This document shows, piece by piece, positions 33,380 through 42,163 of a stretch of DNA of 64,000 nucleotides. Each line of letters starts with the position of its first letter. Position 1 is the first letter of the stretch. The notes below the pieces were generated by a model. The model made no database searches. It had not been told where the DNA came from and saw only the letters and a program-made list of their open reading frames with translations. Position numbers and translations under genes: made by a program. The DNA comes from an uncultured Lachnospiraceae bacterium (GTDB taxonomy: Bacteria > Bacillota > Clostridia > Lachnospirales > Lachnospiraceae): the NCBI GenBank assembly GCA_947591155.1, contig CANQDA010000014.1:1-64000 (forward strand), in the 5' to 3' direction.

Positions 33380-34173
33380 TACAGAAAACGTTTACCGGCC
33401 TGCGTTGGTACCGGAGCGGGTTTCCAAATAATTGTTGCCCCACCAGTCGGGAAAGTCCGCACTGTATCATCTGGCACTTTATACTTTGTCTTTCCTGAGT
33501 TAGTCGCTTCCAGAGTAATTTCCGTCTCATTTGTTCCGTTTATCTTTACTTTCAGTGTAGGTGCCGTTTCCCATGTTCCACCATTTGCGTCAAATTCAAC
33601 TTTGATCATATTCGAGCCTGCGATCGGCATGATCCCGTCATTCGCATCCTCAATATTCTCATCCCCGCTCTTTGCATAGTCTTCTGCATATACGACGGAA
33701 GAATCAATTTCAGTAGTACTCCCATTTTCGGAAATATCTGCGTTATCATTTTCACCGTTGCTCGTCCCGTTATCTGTCTCGCCGTCCGGCAGGGTGAGGC
33801 CCGGCGTCTCCTGAGTCTCGGGCGCACTTGTCTGAGGCGTGTCCGCCTGAGGCACGTCTGTCTCCGTTGCATCTGTCTTCGGGACATCGGTTTCCGTCGC
33901 CTCCGGCTTCGGCGCGTCGGTCTGAGGAGCTTCCGTCTGAGCGGGTGTCTCCGAACCCGGCGTCTCAGGCGCTTTCGTCTCCTGCTGACTGTTTCCTTCA
34001 TCCGTCTGCTTCAGTACCGCGTCCGTGTTCTGCTGTTCCGTACTCTGTCCCTGTATTGCATCCGAAACAGGCGCCACGCCGTCCGTCGCCAGCACGCCCA
34101 CCGAATTCTGAAGCAGCATCGCGATCGTCAGCGCGACCGCCAATACTCTCTTTGTCCCTGATCTTTTTTTCAT
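33319..34173 (-). CDS. N-terminal part of the giant surface protein, ending at a frameshift
   Basis: The frame begins with a good signal peptide (KKRSGTKRVLAVALTIAMLLQNSVGVLA), then about 130 residues of Thr/Glu/Pro/Asp-rich linker with TDVPKTDAT-like units, then the first InlB-type module (MIKVEFDANGGTWETAP..GKRFLYWE). It then shifts out of frame and stops after about 20 unrelated residues. One extra G in the short G tract at 33375-33377 would give FLYWGETRYGEKDFYDAKDS and join it to the large downstream frame, for a total of about 3,341 residues. The gene is therefore either a recent pseudogene, a phase-off allele or a sequencing error. Confidence 0.85.
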   Translation of the reverse strand: MKKRSGTKRVLAVALTIAMLLQNSVGVLATDGVAPVSDAIQGQSTEQQNTDAVLKQTDEGNSQQETKAPETPGSETPAQTEAPQTDAPKPEATETDVPKTDATETDVPQADTPQTSAPETQETPGLTLPDGETDNGTSNGENDNADISENGSTTEIDSSVVYAEDYAKSGDENIEDANDGIMPIAGSNMIKVEFDANGGTWETAPTLKVKINGTNETEITLEATNSGKTKYKVPDDTVRTFPTGGATIIWKPAPVPTQAGKRFLYWEKRDMEKRIFTMPKIVSL

Positions 34174-34267
34174 ACTTACACCCGCATCCTTGTAAAAAGT
34201 GTCTGATTTTGTATCAGCGCATCAATGGGAAGTGAACATTTTCCCAATAATATTGATCAATATATGC

Positions 34268-34296
34268 ATTATAACAATTTCGCCTGCCCTTTTCAA
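34268..34296 (-). promoter_or_regulatory. Promoter of the giant surface protein gene
   Basis: TTGAAA and a perfect TATAAT are 17 bp apart on the minus strand. The leader of about 90 nt has an ATTGATCAAT palindrome and a TGGGAA/TTCCCA hairpin before the start at 34173. Confidence 0.7.
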
Positions 34297-34327
34297 TGCG
34301 AAAAGACCCTTTTCCGCGAAATAATTA

Positions 34328-34360
34328 AGCTGCCGCGCGATATTGTTCGCTGCGGCAGCT
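34328..34360 (-). terminator. Hairpin downstream of dapL, possible terminator
   Basis: AGCTGCCGC and GCGGCAGCT form a perfect 9-bp stem. On the minus strand it is followed by TAATTATTT, a modest U-rich tract. It lies 185 bp after the dapL stop, so its assignment is uncertain. Confidence 0.45.
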
Positions 34361-34432
34361 CGTCTGGTCAGGTAATCGTCCGGCGCCTTGTACTCGAGAA
34401 TATTGTAAGTTCGAAAAATTTGTCCGATGTTC

Positions 34433-34474
34433 TTCTTTATCTTCTGTTCTTTATCTTCTGTTCTTTATCTCCTG
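34433..34474. repeat. 14-bp tandem repeat, three copies
   Basis: The unit TTCTTTATCTTCTG occurs at 34433-34446 and 34447-34460. A third unit, TTCTTTATCTCCTG, is at 34461-34474, and a decayed fourth follows. It lies in the gap between dapL and the surface-protein promoter, which otherwise shows no gene. Confidence 0.8.
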
Positions 34475-34544
34475 TTCTCTGTCCTATTTGTATTTCCTCA
34501 ACTGTCGCCCTGCTTCAGGACGCGTCTTGCCCGCGTCCGAGCAC

Positions 34545-35759
34545 TCACATCTTCTTGATCCGCTCCAGCGCGGCCACGGTGTTCTCATAGGTGCCGAACG
34601 CGGTCAGGCGGAAATATCCTTCGCCGCTCGGGCCGAAGCCGGAGCCCGGCGTGCCGACGACGTTCGCGTGCTCGAGCAGATGATCGAAAAACTCCCAGGA
34701 AGTCATCTTGCCCGGCGTCTTCAGCCAGATGTAAGGAGCGTTCACGCCGCCGGAAACGGTGTAACCTGCCTCGGCAAGTCCTTCCTTGATCGTCTTCGCG
34801 TTCTTCATGTAGTAGGCCACCTGTGCCGCGAGCTGCTCCTTGCCCTCCGGGGAGTAGACCGCCTCTCCGGCCTTCTGGACAATGTACGGAGCGCCGTTGT
34901 ACTTCGTGCCGTGGCGTCTCGCCCAGAGCGAGTGCAGCATGACGTCGCCGCATTTCAGATCCTTCGGAATCACAGTGTAGCCGAGACGCGTGCCCGTGAA
35001 GCCCGCGTTCTTCGAGAAGGACTTCAGCTCGATCGCGCAGGTCCGCGCGCCTGTGCACTCAAAGATCGTGTGCGGCACGTCGTCCTCGGAAATATAAGCC
35101 TCGTAAGCCGCGTCGTAGATGATGACGGCGCCGACCTTGTTCGCATAGTCGACCCACTCCTGCAGCTGCGCCTTCGTGATCGTGGCGCCGGTCGGGTTGT
35201 TCGGAAAACACAGGTAGATCAAGTCCGGCGTCTCCTTCGGAAGCTGCGGCGCGAAGTTGTTCTCCGCCGTGCACGGCATGTAGATCACGTCGCTCCACAC
35301 CTCGGTCTTCGGATCGTAGGTGCCGGTACGCCCCGCCATGACGTTCGTGTCCACGTACACCGGGTAGACCGGGTCGCAGACCGCGATCTTGTTGTCCACA
35401 CTGAAGATCTCCTGGATATTGCCGGAGTCGCACTTCGCGCCGTCGGAGACGAAGATCTCGTCCGCCGCGATCTCACAGCCGCGGTCCTGATAGTCATTCT
35501 TCGCGATCGCGTTGCGCAGGAACTCATAGCCGAGATCCGGCGCGTAGCCGTGGAACGTGGCCGCGTCCGCCATCTCATCCACCGCGCTGTGCAGCGCCTG
35601 AATGATCGCCGGGGCGAGCGGCTGCGTCACGTCGCCGATGCCCAGGCGGATCACGGACTTGTCCGGATGCGCCGCCTGAAATTCGTTCACCTTTCTGGCG
35701 ATCGTCGAGAACAGATAGCTCCCCGGCAGCTTCAGATAATTGTCGTTGATCTTAAACAT
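34545..35759 (-). CDS. dapL: LL-diaminopimelate aminotransferase
   Basis: A 404-residue PLP-dependent aminotransferase that converts tetrahydrodipicolinate plus glutamate directly to LL-diaminopimelate. The opening ([21 protein letters not shown]), [10 protein letters not shown], the [16 protein letters not shown] block and the Schiff-base Lys in [18 protein letters not shown] are diagnostic of DapL. The length is normal. The start at 35759 follows GGAGGA. It lies 19 bp after dapF, so the two form an operon giving the last steps to meso-DAP for peptidoglycan and lysine. Confidence 0.96.
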   Translation of the reverse strand: MFKINDNYLKLPGSYLFSTIARKVNEFQAAHPDKSVIRLGIGDVTQPLAPAIIQALHSAVDEMADAATFHGYAPDLGYEFLRNAIAKNDYQDRGCEIAADEIFVSDGAKCDSGNIQEIFSVDNKIAVCDPVYPVYVDTNVMAGRTGTYDPKTEVWSDVIYMPCTAENNFAPQLPKETPDLIYLCFPNNPTGATITKAQLQEWVDYANKVGAVIIYDAAYEAYISEDDVPHTIFECTGARTCAIELKSFSKNAGFTGTRLGYTVIPKDLKCGDVMLHSLWARRHGTKYNGAPYIVQKAGEAVYSPEGKEQLAAQVAYYMKNAKTIKEGLAEAGYTVSGGVNAPYIWLKTPGKMTSWEFFDHLLEHANVVGTPGSGFGPSGEGYFRLTAFGTYENTVAALERIKKM

Positions 35760-35778
35760 GTCTTATTCCTCCCGTAAT

Positions 35779-36612
35779 TTATATGTGTATTATGCCGTCA
35801 AACACGACCTCCGCAGGCCCTGTCATGAACACCGTGTCAAGCTTTCGATCCCACTGAATGCACAGGTCGCCGCCGCGCAGCTTCACGGTCACATCGTCCT
35901 TGGTCCAGCCGTTCAGGATACAGGCCACCGCCACGGCGCACGCACCCGTCCCGCAAGCCCAGGTCTCCCCGGCGCCGCGCTCCCAGACGCGCATCTGTAC
36001 GGTACTCCGGTCGAGCACCTTGATGAACTCGGTATTCACGCGATCCGGGAACGCCGGATGATGCTCGAAGTCCGGCCCGACTGCCTCGATCTTCAACCCG
36101 TCGACGTCATCCACGCAGGTCACGCAGTGCGGATTCCCCATCGAGACGCAGGTCACGGAGTAGTCGTTTCCGTTCACACGCAATGTCTTTCCGTCCGCCG
36201 CAAACTTCGTCACATCCACCGGGATACGTTCCGCCTCCAGGATCGGCGCGCCCATATCCACCTTCACAAGCGTCACCCTGCCGTCCTCCACGGTCAGATC
36301 CAGCGTCTTGATCCCGCTGCCGGTCGCGACCGTGATACGCGTCTTGTCCGTCAGGCCATAGTCGTAGACGTACTTCGCCACGCAACGGATGCCGTTCCCG
36401 CACATCGCGCCCAGCGACCCGTCCGAATTGTACATCTCCATCTCGAAATCCGCGACTTCGGAAGGCTTGATCAGGATCAGACCGTCCGAGCCGATCCCGA
36501 AATGGCGGTCGCTGATCCGCTTCGCCACCTCGCCCGGATTCGGAACGGTCTCCTGAAAACAGTTGACGTATACATAATCGTTGCCGATGCCATGCATCTT
36601 TGTGAATTTCAT
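35779..36612 (-). CDS. dapF: Diaminopimelate epimerase
   Basis: A 277-residue cofactor-free racemase that interconverts LL- and meso-diaminopimelate. The two catalytic cysteines lie in the expected contexts, CGNGIRC near residue 80 and WACGTGACA near residue 220, within the duplicated alpha/beta fold. The opening FTKMHGIGNDYVYV is typical. It is upstream of dapL in the same operon, with a promoter about 105 bp upstream of the start. Confidence 0.97.
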   Translation of the reverse strand: MKFTKMHGIGNDYVYVNCFQETVPNPGEVAKRISDRHFGIGSDGLILIKPSEVADFEMEMYNSDGSLGAMCGNGIRCVAKYVYDYGLTDKTRITVATGSGIKTLDLTVEDGRVTLVKVDMGAPILEAERIPVDVTKFAADGKTLRVNGNDYSVTCVSMGNPHCVTCVDDVDGLKIEAVGPDFEHHPAFPDRVNTEFIKVLDRSTVQMRVWERGAGETWACGTGACAVAVACILNGWTKDDVTVKLRGGDLCIQWDRKLDTVFMTGPAEVVFDGIIHI

Positions 36613-36713
36613 TGCCTGTTTCCTTTCATTCTATGCGCTCTTCGCCCTTCCATCCGCATGTTCCTCCCTGCGCAGATGCGGCGCGGCAAAAGCCCGTTTG
36701 CTCTGTTTTCTCT

Positions 36714-36742
36714 ATGATACACAGCATTTTCCTTCATGTAAA
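36714..36742 (-). promoter_or_regulatory. Promoter of dapF-dapL
   Basis: TTTACA and TATCAT are separated by 17 bp on the minus strand, about 105 bp upstream of dapF. No lysine riboswitch was seen in the leader. Confidence 0.5.
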
Positions 36743-36854
36743 GCACAAATTCTGCTCTCTTTCTTGAAGAAAGTGCGCCCCGATCCCAATTCCCGGTAAA
36801 TAGTAAGCCGAGAGTCCCAATCCCCTGGTTCATGGTCACAAGGCAGGACGCTCC

Positions 36855-37403
36855 TCACATCCGCATCAGCGTGAAGATCATCTCCGCGGTCTCCACCATG
36901 TTTGTCCCGCTGTCCATACTGGCCTTCTGCAGATATCGGTGCGCCTCTTCCTCACTCATATGGTTCCGCTCCATCAGCAGAGCCTTGGCCTCCTCGATGA
37001 GTTTCCGGTCTTCCTCGCTGCGCTGCGGCGGCTGCGTCCGTTTCCGCCTTTTGCGGCGTTCCAGATTTTCGACCACCATATCGAGTGAGCTGAGCAAGTC
37101 GTACGCCTTGAGCGGCATCTCTATGCTGACGACTCCTTCCGCGACGCCCTCCGAGAGCGCCCGCGCCGAGGCAAGCAGCACCATCTCAAAAGAAGGCGCC
37201 ACGTTGTTGTACAGCTCCTCGTAGATCATGTCCGGATAACGATATCCGCCCACAATGACGCCGGAGCCGAGCCGGTCGGCCGCCGCGAGAGCCTGCGCCC
37301 CGCTCGTACACACCGCGCTGACTTTGTATCCGCTGCGTACCAGTAGATTCCGGATGCTCTTCGCATCTTCAATTCTCGGAAATACTACTACTACATTCAC
37401 CAT
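36855..37403 (-). CDS. ANTAR-domain RNA-binding antiterminator (GlnR-like)
   Basis: A 182-residue two-part protein. Residues 1-115 resemble a response-regulator receiver but without a clear phospho-acceptor Asp. Residues 120-180 are an ANTAR domain (LIEEAKALLMERNHMSEEEAHRYLQKASMDSG), which binds paired hexaloop hairpins in RNA to prevent termination. It follows glnA by 89 bp, and in Clostridia such proteins often control glutamine synthetase. The start at 37403 is preferred: AGGAGG lies 6 nt before it, whereas the ATG at 37409 abuts the AGGAGG with no spacing. Confidence 0.85.
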   Translation of the reverse strand: MVNVVVVFPRIEDAKSIRNLLVRSGYKVSAVCTSGAQALAAADRLGSGVIVGGYRYPDMIYEELYNNVAPSFEMVLLASARALSEGVAEGVVSIEMPLKAYDLLSSLDMVVENLERRKRRKRTQPPQRSEEDRKLIEEAKALLMERNHMSEEEAHRYLQKASMDSGTNMVETAEMIFTLMRM

Positions 37404-37430
37404 CTGCATCCTCCTGTTTTACGCACTGAA

Positions 37431-37471
37431 CAATAAGCTGTGAAGGCCTTTTCGGACCGCACGGCTCATTG
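37431..37471 (-). promoter_or_regulatory. Hairpin between glnA and the ANTAR gene
   Basis: A 41-nt imperfect hairpin is closed by CAAT/ATTG and contains GTG/CAC and GG..CC pairs, ending in a small A-rich loop. It has no following T tract, so it looks more like an RNA processing or antiterminator target than a terminator. Confidence 0.35.
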
Positions 37472-37492
37472 CTGTCTGAGTAAGTGAAACAG

Positions 37493-38824
37493 TCAGATCT
37501 TTGTCAGGTAACGGTCCAGCTCCCACTGGCTCACGCTCGCCCGGTACTCCTCCCACTCTTTTTTCTTCTCACGGATGAAACGCTTCGCCGTGTGCCCTCC
37601 GAGCACATTATAGATGTAGCTGTCCTGCTCCAGCGCCTGCACCGCCTCAAGCAGATTGCCGGGCAGACACTCAATGCCCCGCTCGACGCGCTCCTCCTCC
37701 GTCATCGCGAAAATGTTCGCGTCCACAGCCTCCGGCGGCGTGATCTGATTCCGGATGCCATCCAGACCGGCCGCCATGCAGACCGCGAGCGCCAGATACG
37801 GATTCGCCGCAGAATCCGGGCTCCTCAGCTCGATGCGCTGCCGCGGGTCGCCCATGGCCGGAATGCGGATCAGCGGGCTGCGGTTCGTCACCGACCACGC
37901 GATATAGACCGGTGCCTCATAGCCGGGCACCAACCGTTTATAGGAATTGACGAGCGGGTTCGTGATCGCCGTGATCGCGCGGATGTGCTTCATGATCCCG
38001 CCGATAAAATAGCGTCCTTCTTCGCTGAGAAACGCCGGCTTCTCCGGGTCGTAGAACAGGTTTACGCCATCCCTCGCGAGCGAGAGGTTAATGTGCATGC
38101 CGGAACCGTTCACGCCGCTCTTCGGCTTCGGCATAAAGCTCGCGTGCAGCCCGCAGCGCTTCGCGATCGTGCGCACGACCAGGCGCACGGTCATAATTCC
38201 GTCCGCGGCGCGCACCGCTTCATCGTAGCGGAAATCGATCTCATGCTGCGCCGGAGCCGCCTCATGGTGCGACGCCTCCACGACATAGCCCATCTCCTCA
38301 AGCGTCAGGATCATGTCGCGCCGCGCGTTCTCGCCGAGGTCGATCGGACCTACGTCAAAATAGCCGGCCTGCTCGTGCGTCGTGGTTGTCGGAAGACCGT
38401 TGTCGTCCGTGTGGAACAGGAAAAACTCGCACTCCGGACCCACCTCGAGGCTGTAGCCCATCTCCTGCGCCTCGTTCACCACCTGCTTCAGAATGTAGCG
38501 CGGATCGCCCTCGAACGGCGTCCCGTCCGCGCAGTAAATGTCGCAGATAAAGCGCGCCACCTTGCCGTGCTGCGGCCGCCACGGAATGATGCAGAACGTG
38601 TCGAGATCCGGGTGTAGGAACAGATCCGAATTCTCGATCGGGACAAATCCCTCAATGGAAGCCCCGTCAAATGTGATCTTGTTCCCGAGGACGCGGTCGA
38701 GCTGGCTTGTCGTGACCGCGATGTTTTTGAGCTCGCCCATCAGGTCCGTAAACTGCAGGCGGATAAACTCGACGTCCTCCTCCTCAATGATTCTTCTGAT
38801 ATCTTTCTCCGTATACTTGCCCAT
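37493..38824 (-). CDS. glnA: Glutamine synthetase, type I
   Basis: A 443-residue GSI subunit that makes glutamine from glutamate, ammonia and ATP. Beta-grasp residues, the EGPECEFFLF-type metal block (VGPECEFFLF), the GSGMHINLS loop and NPYLALA are visible. There is no NLYDLP-type adenylylation site, and the size is that of the GSI-alpha class, which is feedback-regulated rather than adenylylated. The start at 38824 follows AAAGGAG; an upstream ATG has no ribosome site. It has its own strong promoter and is followed by the ANTAR protein. Confidence 0.95.
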   Translation of the reverse strand: MGKYTEKDIRRIIEEEDVEFIRLQFTDLMGELKNIAVTTSQLDRVLGNKITFDGASIEGFVPIENSDLFLHPDLDTFCIIPWRPQHGKVARFICDIYCADGTPFEGDPRYILKQVVNEAQEMGYSLEVGPECEFFLFHTDDNGLPTTTTHEQAGYFDVGPIDLGENARRDMILTLEEMGYVVEASHHEAAPAQHEIDFRYDEAVRAADGIMTVRLVVRTIAKRCGLHASFMPKPKSGVNGSGMHINLSLARDGVNLFYDPEKPAFLSEEGRYFIGGIMKHIRAITAITNPLVNSYKRLVPGYEAPVYIAWSVTNRSPLIRIPAMGDPRQRIELRSPDSAANPYLALAVCMAAGLDGIRNQITPPEAVDANIFAMTEEERVERGIECLPGNLLEAVQALEQDSYIYNVLGGHTAKRFIREKKKEWEEYRASVSQWELDRYLTKI

Positions 38825-38867
38825 ATGTGCTCCTTTCCTTTTACCGTATTTATCCATTCATCTTGAA

Positions 38868-38895
38868 ATCATAACAGGCATATATTTTTTGTCAA
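38868..38895 (-). promoter_or_regulatory. Promoter of glnA
   Basis: A perfect TTGACA and a TATGAT are separated by 16 bp on the minus strand, about 44 bp upstream of the start. The leader is too short for a terminator/antiterminator pair of the usual ANTAR type before glnA. Confidence 0.7.
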
Positions 38896-38971
38896 CCCCC
38901 GACGCCGCTGAGTTTATTTCCCGCTTTCCTCGCCGTTGCGCTCTCGCGATCCCGCGACTCAGGGGAGACCG

Positions 38972-41269
38972 TCACTCCGCTTTGCAGACATAATACAGGG
39001 GTGCGGAGCTGCGGAAGATCGACTCGGACGAACCCACCTGACTGACGACAAGCTTGTGCAGGCCCTCGTCCATCGCGTCCTTTTTGATACGCAGAAGCTT
39101 CGAGAAGATGAACGACGTGCTGACCTTTTCATCGTCGACATAGACCTTGCTCCATTTCGTGAAATTCTCGCCATTGATAAAATAATAGTTCTCCGTCTCC
39201 ATAACGCTGTCCACAATGATATCCCGCGTGCCCATCACAAGATCGGTCGCCGGATAGGGATTCCCGCCGCCGTAGACGTAGTGGTCGCCGTAGAGGATGT
39301 CGTACTGCAAAAGCTCCATGTCCCTCTGGTACTCCTCATCCGTCATGCTGTCCCGGTCCTGATGAAACCGGAACATCGTCCCCTCGTGAATGCCGAGCGC
39401 GTCCGTGATATCCGCGAGGAGCTGGTAGGACGTCATATCGGCGTCGTGCTTTTCCATGCCGAAATTGTTCCAGGTTGCGTACTGCGTCAGGAACAGGCTC
39501 CCGGTCTTCATGTCCGCGTCTGTCAACCCCATCGTCGGAAGGTGATCGCCAAACATCACGACAAGCGTCTTCTCATCGCGCTTTTCGAGCATGTCGATCA
39601 GGTCGCCGACAAAATCGTCCACCTGATGGATCTGATTGACGTAATATTCCCACGCCCAGCGCATCCCCTCATCCTCAGGGCCGGTCACACGAATCTCCGG
39701 ATCCTTGATGACCTGCTCCTTCGGGTAATCTCCGTGCGACTCGACCGTGATCGTGTAGACGAAGTCCGGCTGATCCGGCGTATAGTTGAGCGAACGCTCC
39801 ACCTCGTCGAGCATGACGTCGTCGATCGGCCATGTCCCGAGCGGCGTGTATTCCAGAATGTTCATCATCTCTTTGCAGGTAAAGGTGTCGAAACCCATCA
39901 TGGAGAACGCGTTCCTGCGGCTGTAAAAGTTGCCGCCGTTGTCGTGCACCGCGTGCGAACCGTAGCCGAGCCTGCGCAGATCCGAGGCGATACTCTCGCA
40001 GTTCGTCTCCTTGAGGATCGTCTTGTATGGATACTCACCTAAGCCGAAGAACTGCATGCCCATGCCGGTCAGGATCTCAAACTCCGTGTTGGCCGTCCCG
40101 GCGCCCACCACCGGCACCTCAAGATGGCCGGAGGAATAGTTCTCATACAGCCTGTGGAAGTTCGGAATCGGATCCTCGCTCGTCTGAAGGAATTTGATCT
40201 CTCCGGGGTCAACAAAAGATTCCAGAAGAATACAGATAATGTTCGGATACTCCTGTTCCGCTGTTTCTGTTTCCTCTGGAATGCCGTTGCCTTCTTCCTG
40301 AAGTTCTGTATTTAGTTGCTCGTCAGCTTCCATCCCGCCCGCGCTGTCTGTGGGCGTCGGCTCGTCCGCCGCCATCGTCTTTGGCCTCCGCTCGGGTACG
40401 AGCGACGCATCCGTATTGACCGGTCCTGTTCTGTCCGCCGACGCCTCCTGCAATGTCTGCTCCTGCGCGTCCGTCTGCAGCGCCTCCGTCTCGTCTTCTT
40501 CGGAGACCGTCATCGGCGGAAGCTCCTGCCCGGTCTTCGCGAGCACATCCCGCACCGTCTCCTCGGAGTACTCTTCCGGCTCGCTCATCCCGCGGTCAAG
40601 CACGCTCGCGGAAAAGCTGTAGACGAAACCGTAGTCCTTGTATCCCTGCGCCAGATTCTCGAAATACTCGGTGAGGATGTGATTGCTCACGGCCGCGTTC
40701 GTCACGCGCGGAAGCATCAGCATCACCAGCGCTGTCATGAAGACCCCGACGATCCGGTGCGGCTTCCCCGCAAATTTCGGCCCCTTGATCCATAAAAGGA
40801 TCAGCAGGAATATCACCGCGGCAACGCCTGCGATCACGAGCACCGCTTCCGTCGCCGTGAAATAATTGCTCTGCATCGTGAAGAGGTCGCCGACCATCTT
40901 CAGATCCGTGAAACTGAACGGAGATACCCGCTTCGCCAGGATACAGCCGTTGATGATCCCGAGGAACAGCCAGAACACACTGATGATCGTCCTCAGCACC
41001 GCCCGGCGCTTCACTATGTACACAAGCATCAAAGAGGCATATACGATCAGGGAATTGTACAGGAAAACCAGATTCCGATCGACCGCGAAACGACAGGCCT
41101 CCAGAAAGGAATGCCGCGAGATCCACTCGATCAGGAAGCACACGCCGCAAGCGAGAAATACGTGGAAGACCAGCGAATATTTATTCAGAACTGCGATCCG
41201 CTTCCGCACGCGCTCGCTCTCCATCCTCCTCTTGATTCTTTCCCCATAATTACGATTTAACTTCAACAT
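38972..41269 (-). CDS. LTA-synthase-family sulfatase-fold membrane protein
   Basis: A 765-residue protein. The N-terminal 240 residues hold about five membrane helices (LVFHVFLACGVCFLI, NLVFLYNSLIVYASLMLVYI, ISVFWLFLGIINGCILA, AVLVIAGVAAVIFLLILLWI). A variable acidic Thr/Glu-rich linker follows, then an extracellular alkaline-phosphatase/sulfatase domain: NIICILLESF (metal ligand), GAGTANTEFEILTG (catalytic Thr), VESHGDYP and MFGDHLPT (metal ligands). Family members transfer glycerol-phosphate from phosphatidylglycerol to lipoteichoic acid or act as related phosphotransferases. The start at 41269 follows AAGGGGA. The acidic linker is unusually long. Confidence 0.85.
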   Translation of the reverse strand: MLKLNRNYGERIKRRMESERVRKRIAVLNKYSLVFHVFLACGVCFLIEWISRHSFLEACRFAVDRNLVFLYNSLIVYASLMLVYIVKRRAVLRTIISVFWLFLGIINGCILAKRVSPFSFTDLKMVGDLFTMQSNYFTATEAVLVIAGVAAVIFLLILLWIKGPKFAGKPHRIVGVFMTALVMLMLPRVTNAAVSNHILTEYFENLAQGYKDYGFVYSFSASVLDRGMSEPEEYSEETVRDVLAKTGQELPPMTVSEEDETEALQTDAQEQTLQEASADRTGPVNTDASLVPERRPKTMAADEPTPTDSAGGMEADEQLNTELQEEGNGIPEETETAEQEYPNIICILLESFVDPGEIKFLQTSEDPIPNFHRLYENYSSGHLEVPVVGAGTANTEFEILTGMGMQFFGLGEYPYKTILKETNCESIASDLRRLGYGSHAVHDNGGNFYSRRNAFSMMGFDTFTCKEMMNILEYTPLGTWPIDDVMLDEVERSLNYTPDQPDFVYTITVESHGDYPKEQVIKDPEIRVTGPEDEGMRWAWEYYVNQIHQVDDFVGDLIDMLEKRDEKTLVVMFGDHLPTMGLTDADMKTGSLFLTQYATWNNFGMEKHDADMTSYQLLADITDALGIHEGTMFRFHQDRDSMTDEEYQRDMELLQYDILYGDHYVYGGGNPYPATDLVMGTRDIIVDSVMETENYYFINGENFTKWSKVYVDDEKVSTSFIFSKLLRIKKDAMDEGLHKLVVSQVGSSESIFRSSAPLYYVCKAE

Positions 41270-41349
41270 TGCCAAATCCCCTTGCAATTCGGCTTCCCCC
41301 ACACAGCCGACGCATTGCATAAAAATAATATCCGTAAAATCCATTTGAC

Positions 41350-41378
41350 AGATTAATCTAATTCTCGGAAAATGTCAA
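41350..41378 (-). promoter_or_regulatory. Promoter of the LTA-synthase-like gene
   Basis: TTGACA and TAATCT are separated by 17 bp on the minus strand, about 80 bp upstream of the chosen start. This region also carries the divergent lipoprotein gene start on the other side. Confidence 0.5.
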
Positions 41379-41536
41379 CTGTCTTCAAAAAAATTTAAGT
41401 TTTTGTTTACTTTTATCTCGGATTTTACTCTTTTCGGGCCGGAAGCTCTGGATTCTTTGTTTCATATGTGCTAAATTTAATAGGAAACAGACACATCTTT
41501 ATATTATGCCGAAAGTTCATAAAGGAATTATATAAA

Positions 41537-42031
41537 ATGAAAAGACTATGTTTGATCTTCTCATTCTTTCTCCTGTTTCTGGCAGGATGCGGGAAAAAGA
41601 CCGTGGCCACAGCTCCGAAAGAACTGTTTCAGGTCACCGACGGGGTGACGGCGGACGGCGTGCGCCCGGGCGATGAGGCAAAACAGTTTATCGACGCATA
41701 TAAGGACTATACGATTCAGGTCGCCTACAACAATCTGGAATCAAGCTACGTCGTCATGGATATCGACAAGATCCCGTACAAGGAAGACATCTCGACAATG
41801 ATTGCGAATTTTTTCGTGGACGGCGAATCAGTCTCCGAGGAGGAACTCTGCGAGGAGAACAACGTACAGCCGACGCAGCTCTACGCGCTGCTGAGTTCTC
41901 CCGAGTACCTGCGCAGCCACAACGTCGTCTACCGCTATCTGCGTTTCCGATGGGCGGACGGCCGGGTCGCCTCCGTTCAGTCGGACGAGCTCAACTACAA
42001 TGAGACTTACGAGACGCCGCGGATCCGGTAA
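41537..42031 (+). CDS. Small lipoprotein of unknown function
   Basis: A 164-residue protein starting at 41537, 10 nt after AAAGGA. A short signal peptide ends in the lipobox FLAGC (Cys near residue 18). The rest is acidic and mixed alpha/beta, with no motif I recognise (QFIDAYKDYTIQVAYNNLESSYVVMDID). It is divergent from the LTA-synthase-like gene. Confidence 0.65.
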   Translation: MKRLCLIFSFFLLFLAGCGKKTVATAPKELFQVTDGVTADGVRPGDEAKQFIDAYKDYTIQVAYNNLESSYVVMDIDKIPYKEDISTMIANFFVDGESVSEEELCEENNVQPTQLYALLSSPEYLRSHNVVYRYLRFRWADGRVASVQSDELNYNETYETPRIR

Positions 42032-42163
42032 TCCTAGGATCTGATAATCGACGATTTGATGCTCCGGCATCCCGCAGAACAACCCCGACGATCATCGCCT
42101 GTGCGCCGCCGGCAATCGATTGAATCTCCGAAATTTGTAAAACGTAGTAGAAAGAGAGTTCAT

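Noticed and set aside
33319..33400. Programmed -1 ribosomal frameshifting in the giant surface protein gene
   Set aside because: No slippery X XXY YYZ heptamer is in the right frame at the junction, and no stimulatory structure stands out. One missing G in a G tract explains the break more simply.
34328..34360. Third copy of the 120-bp palindromic element
   Set aside because: It contains a CGATATTG-like string, but the stem sequence and length differ completely from the two real copies.
42056..42163. N-terminal extension of the YolD-like protein
   Set aside because: The 36 extra residues are Arg-rich and non-conserved in style, and the ATG at 42164 has a better ribosome site and begins the family-like sequence.
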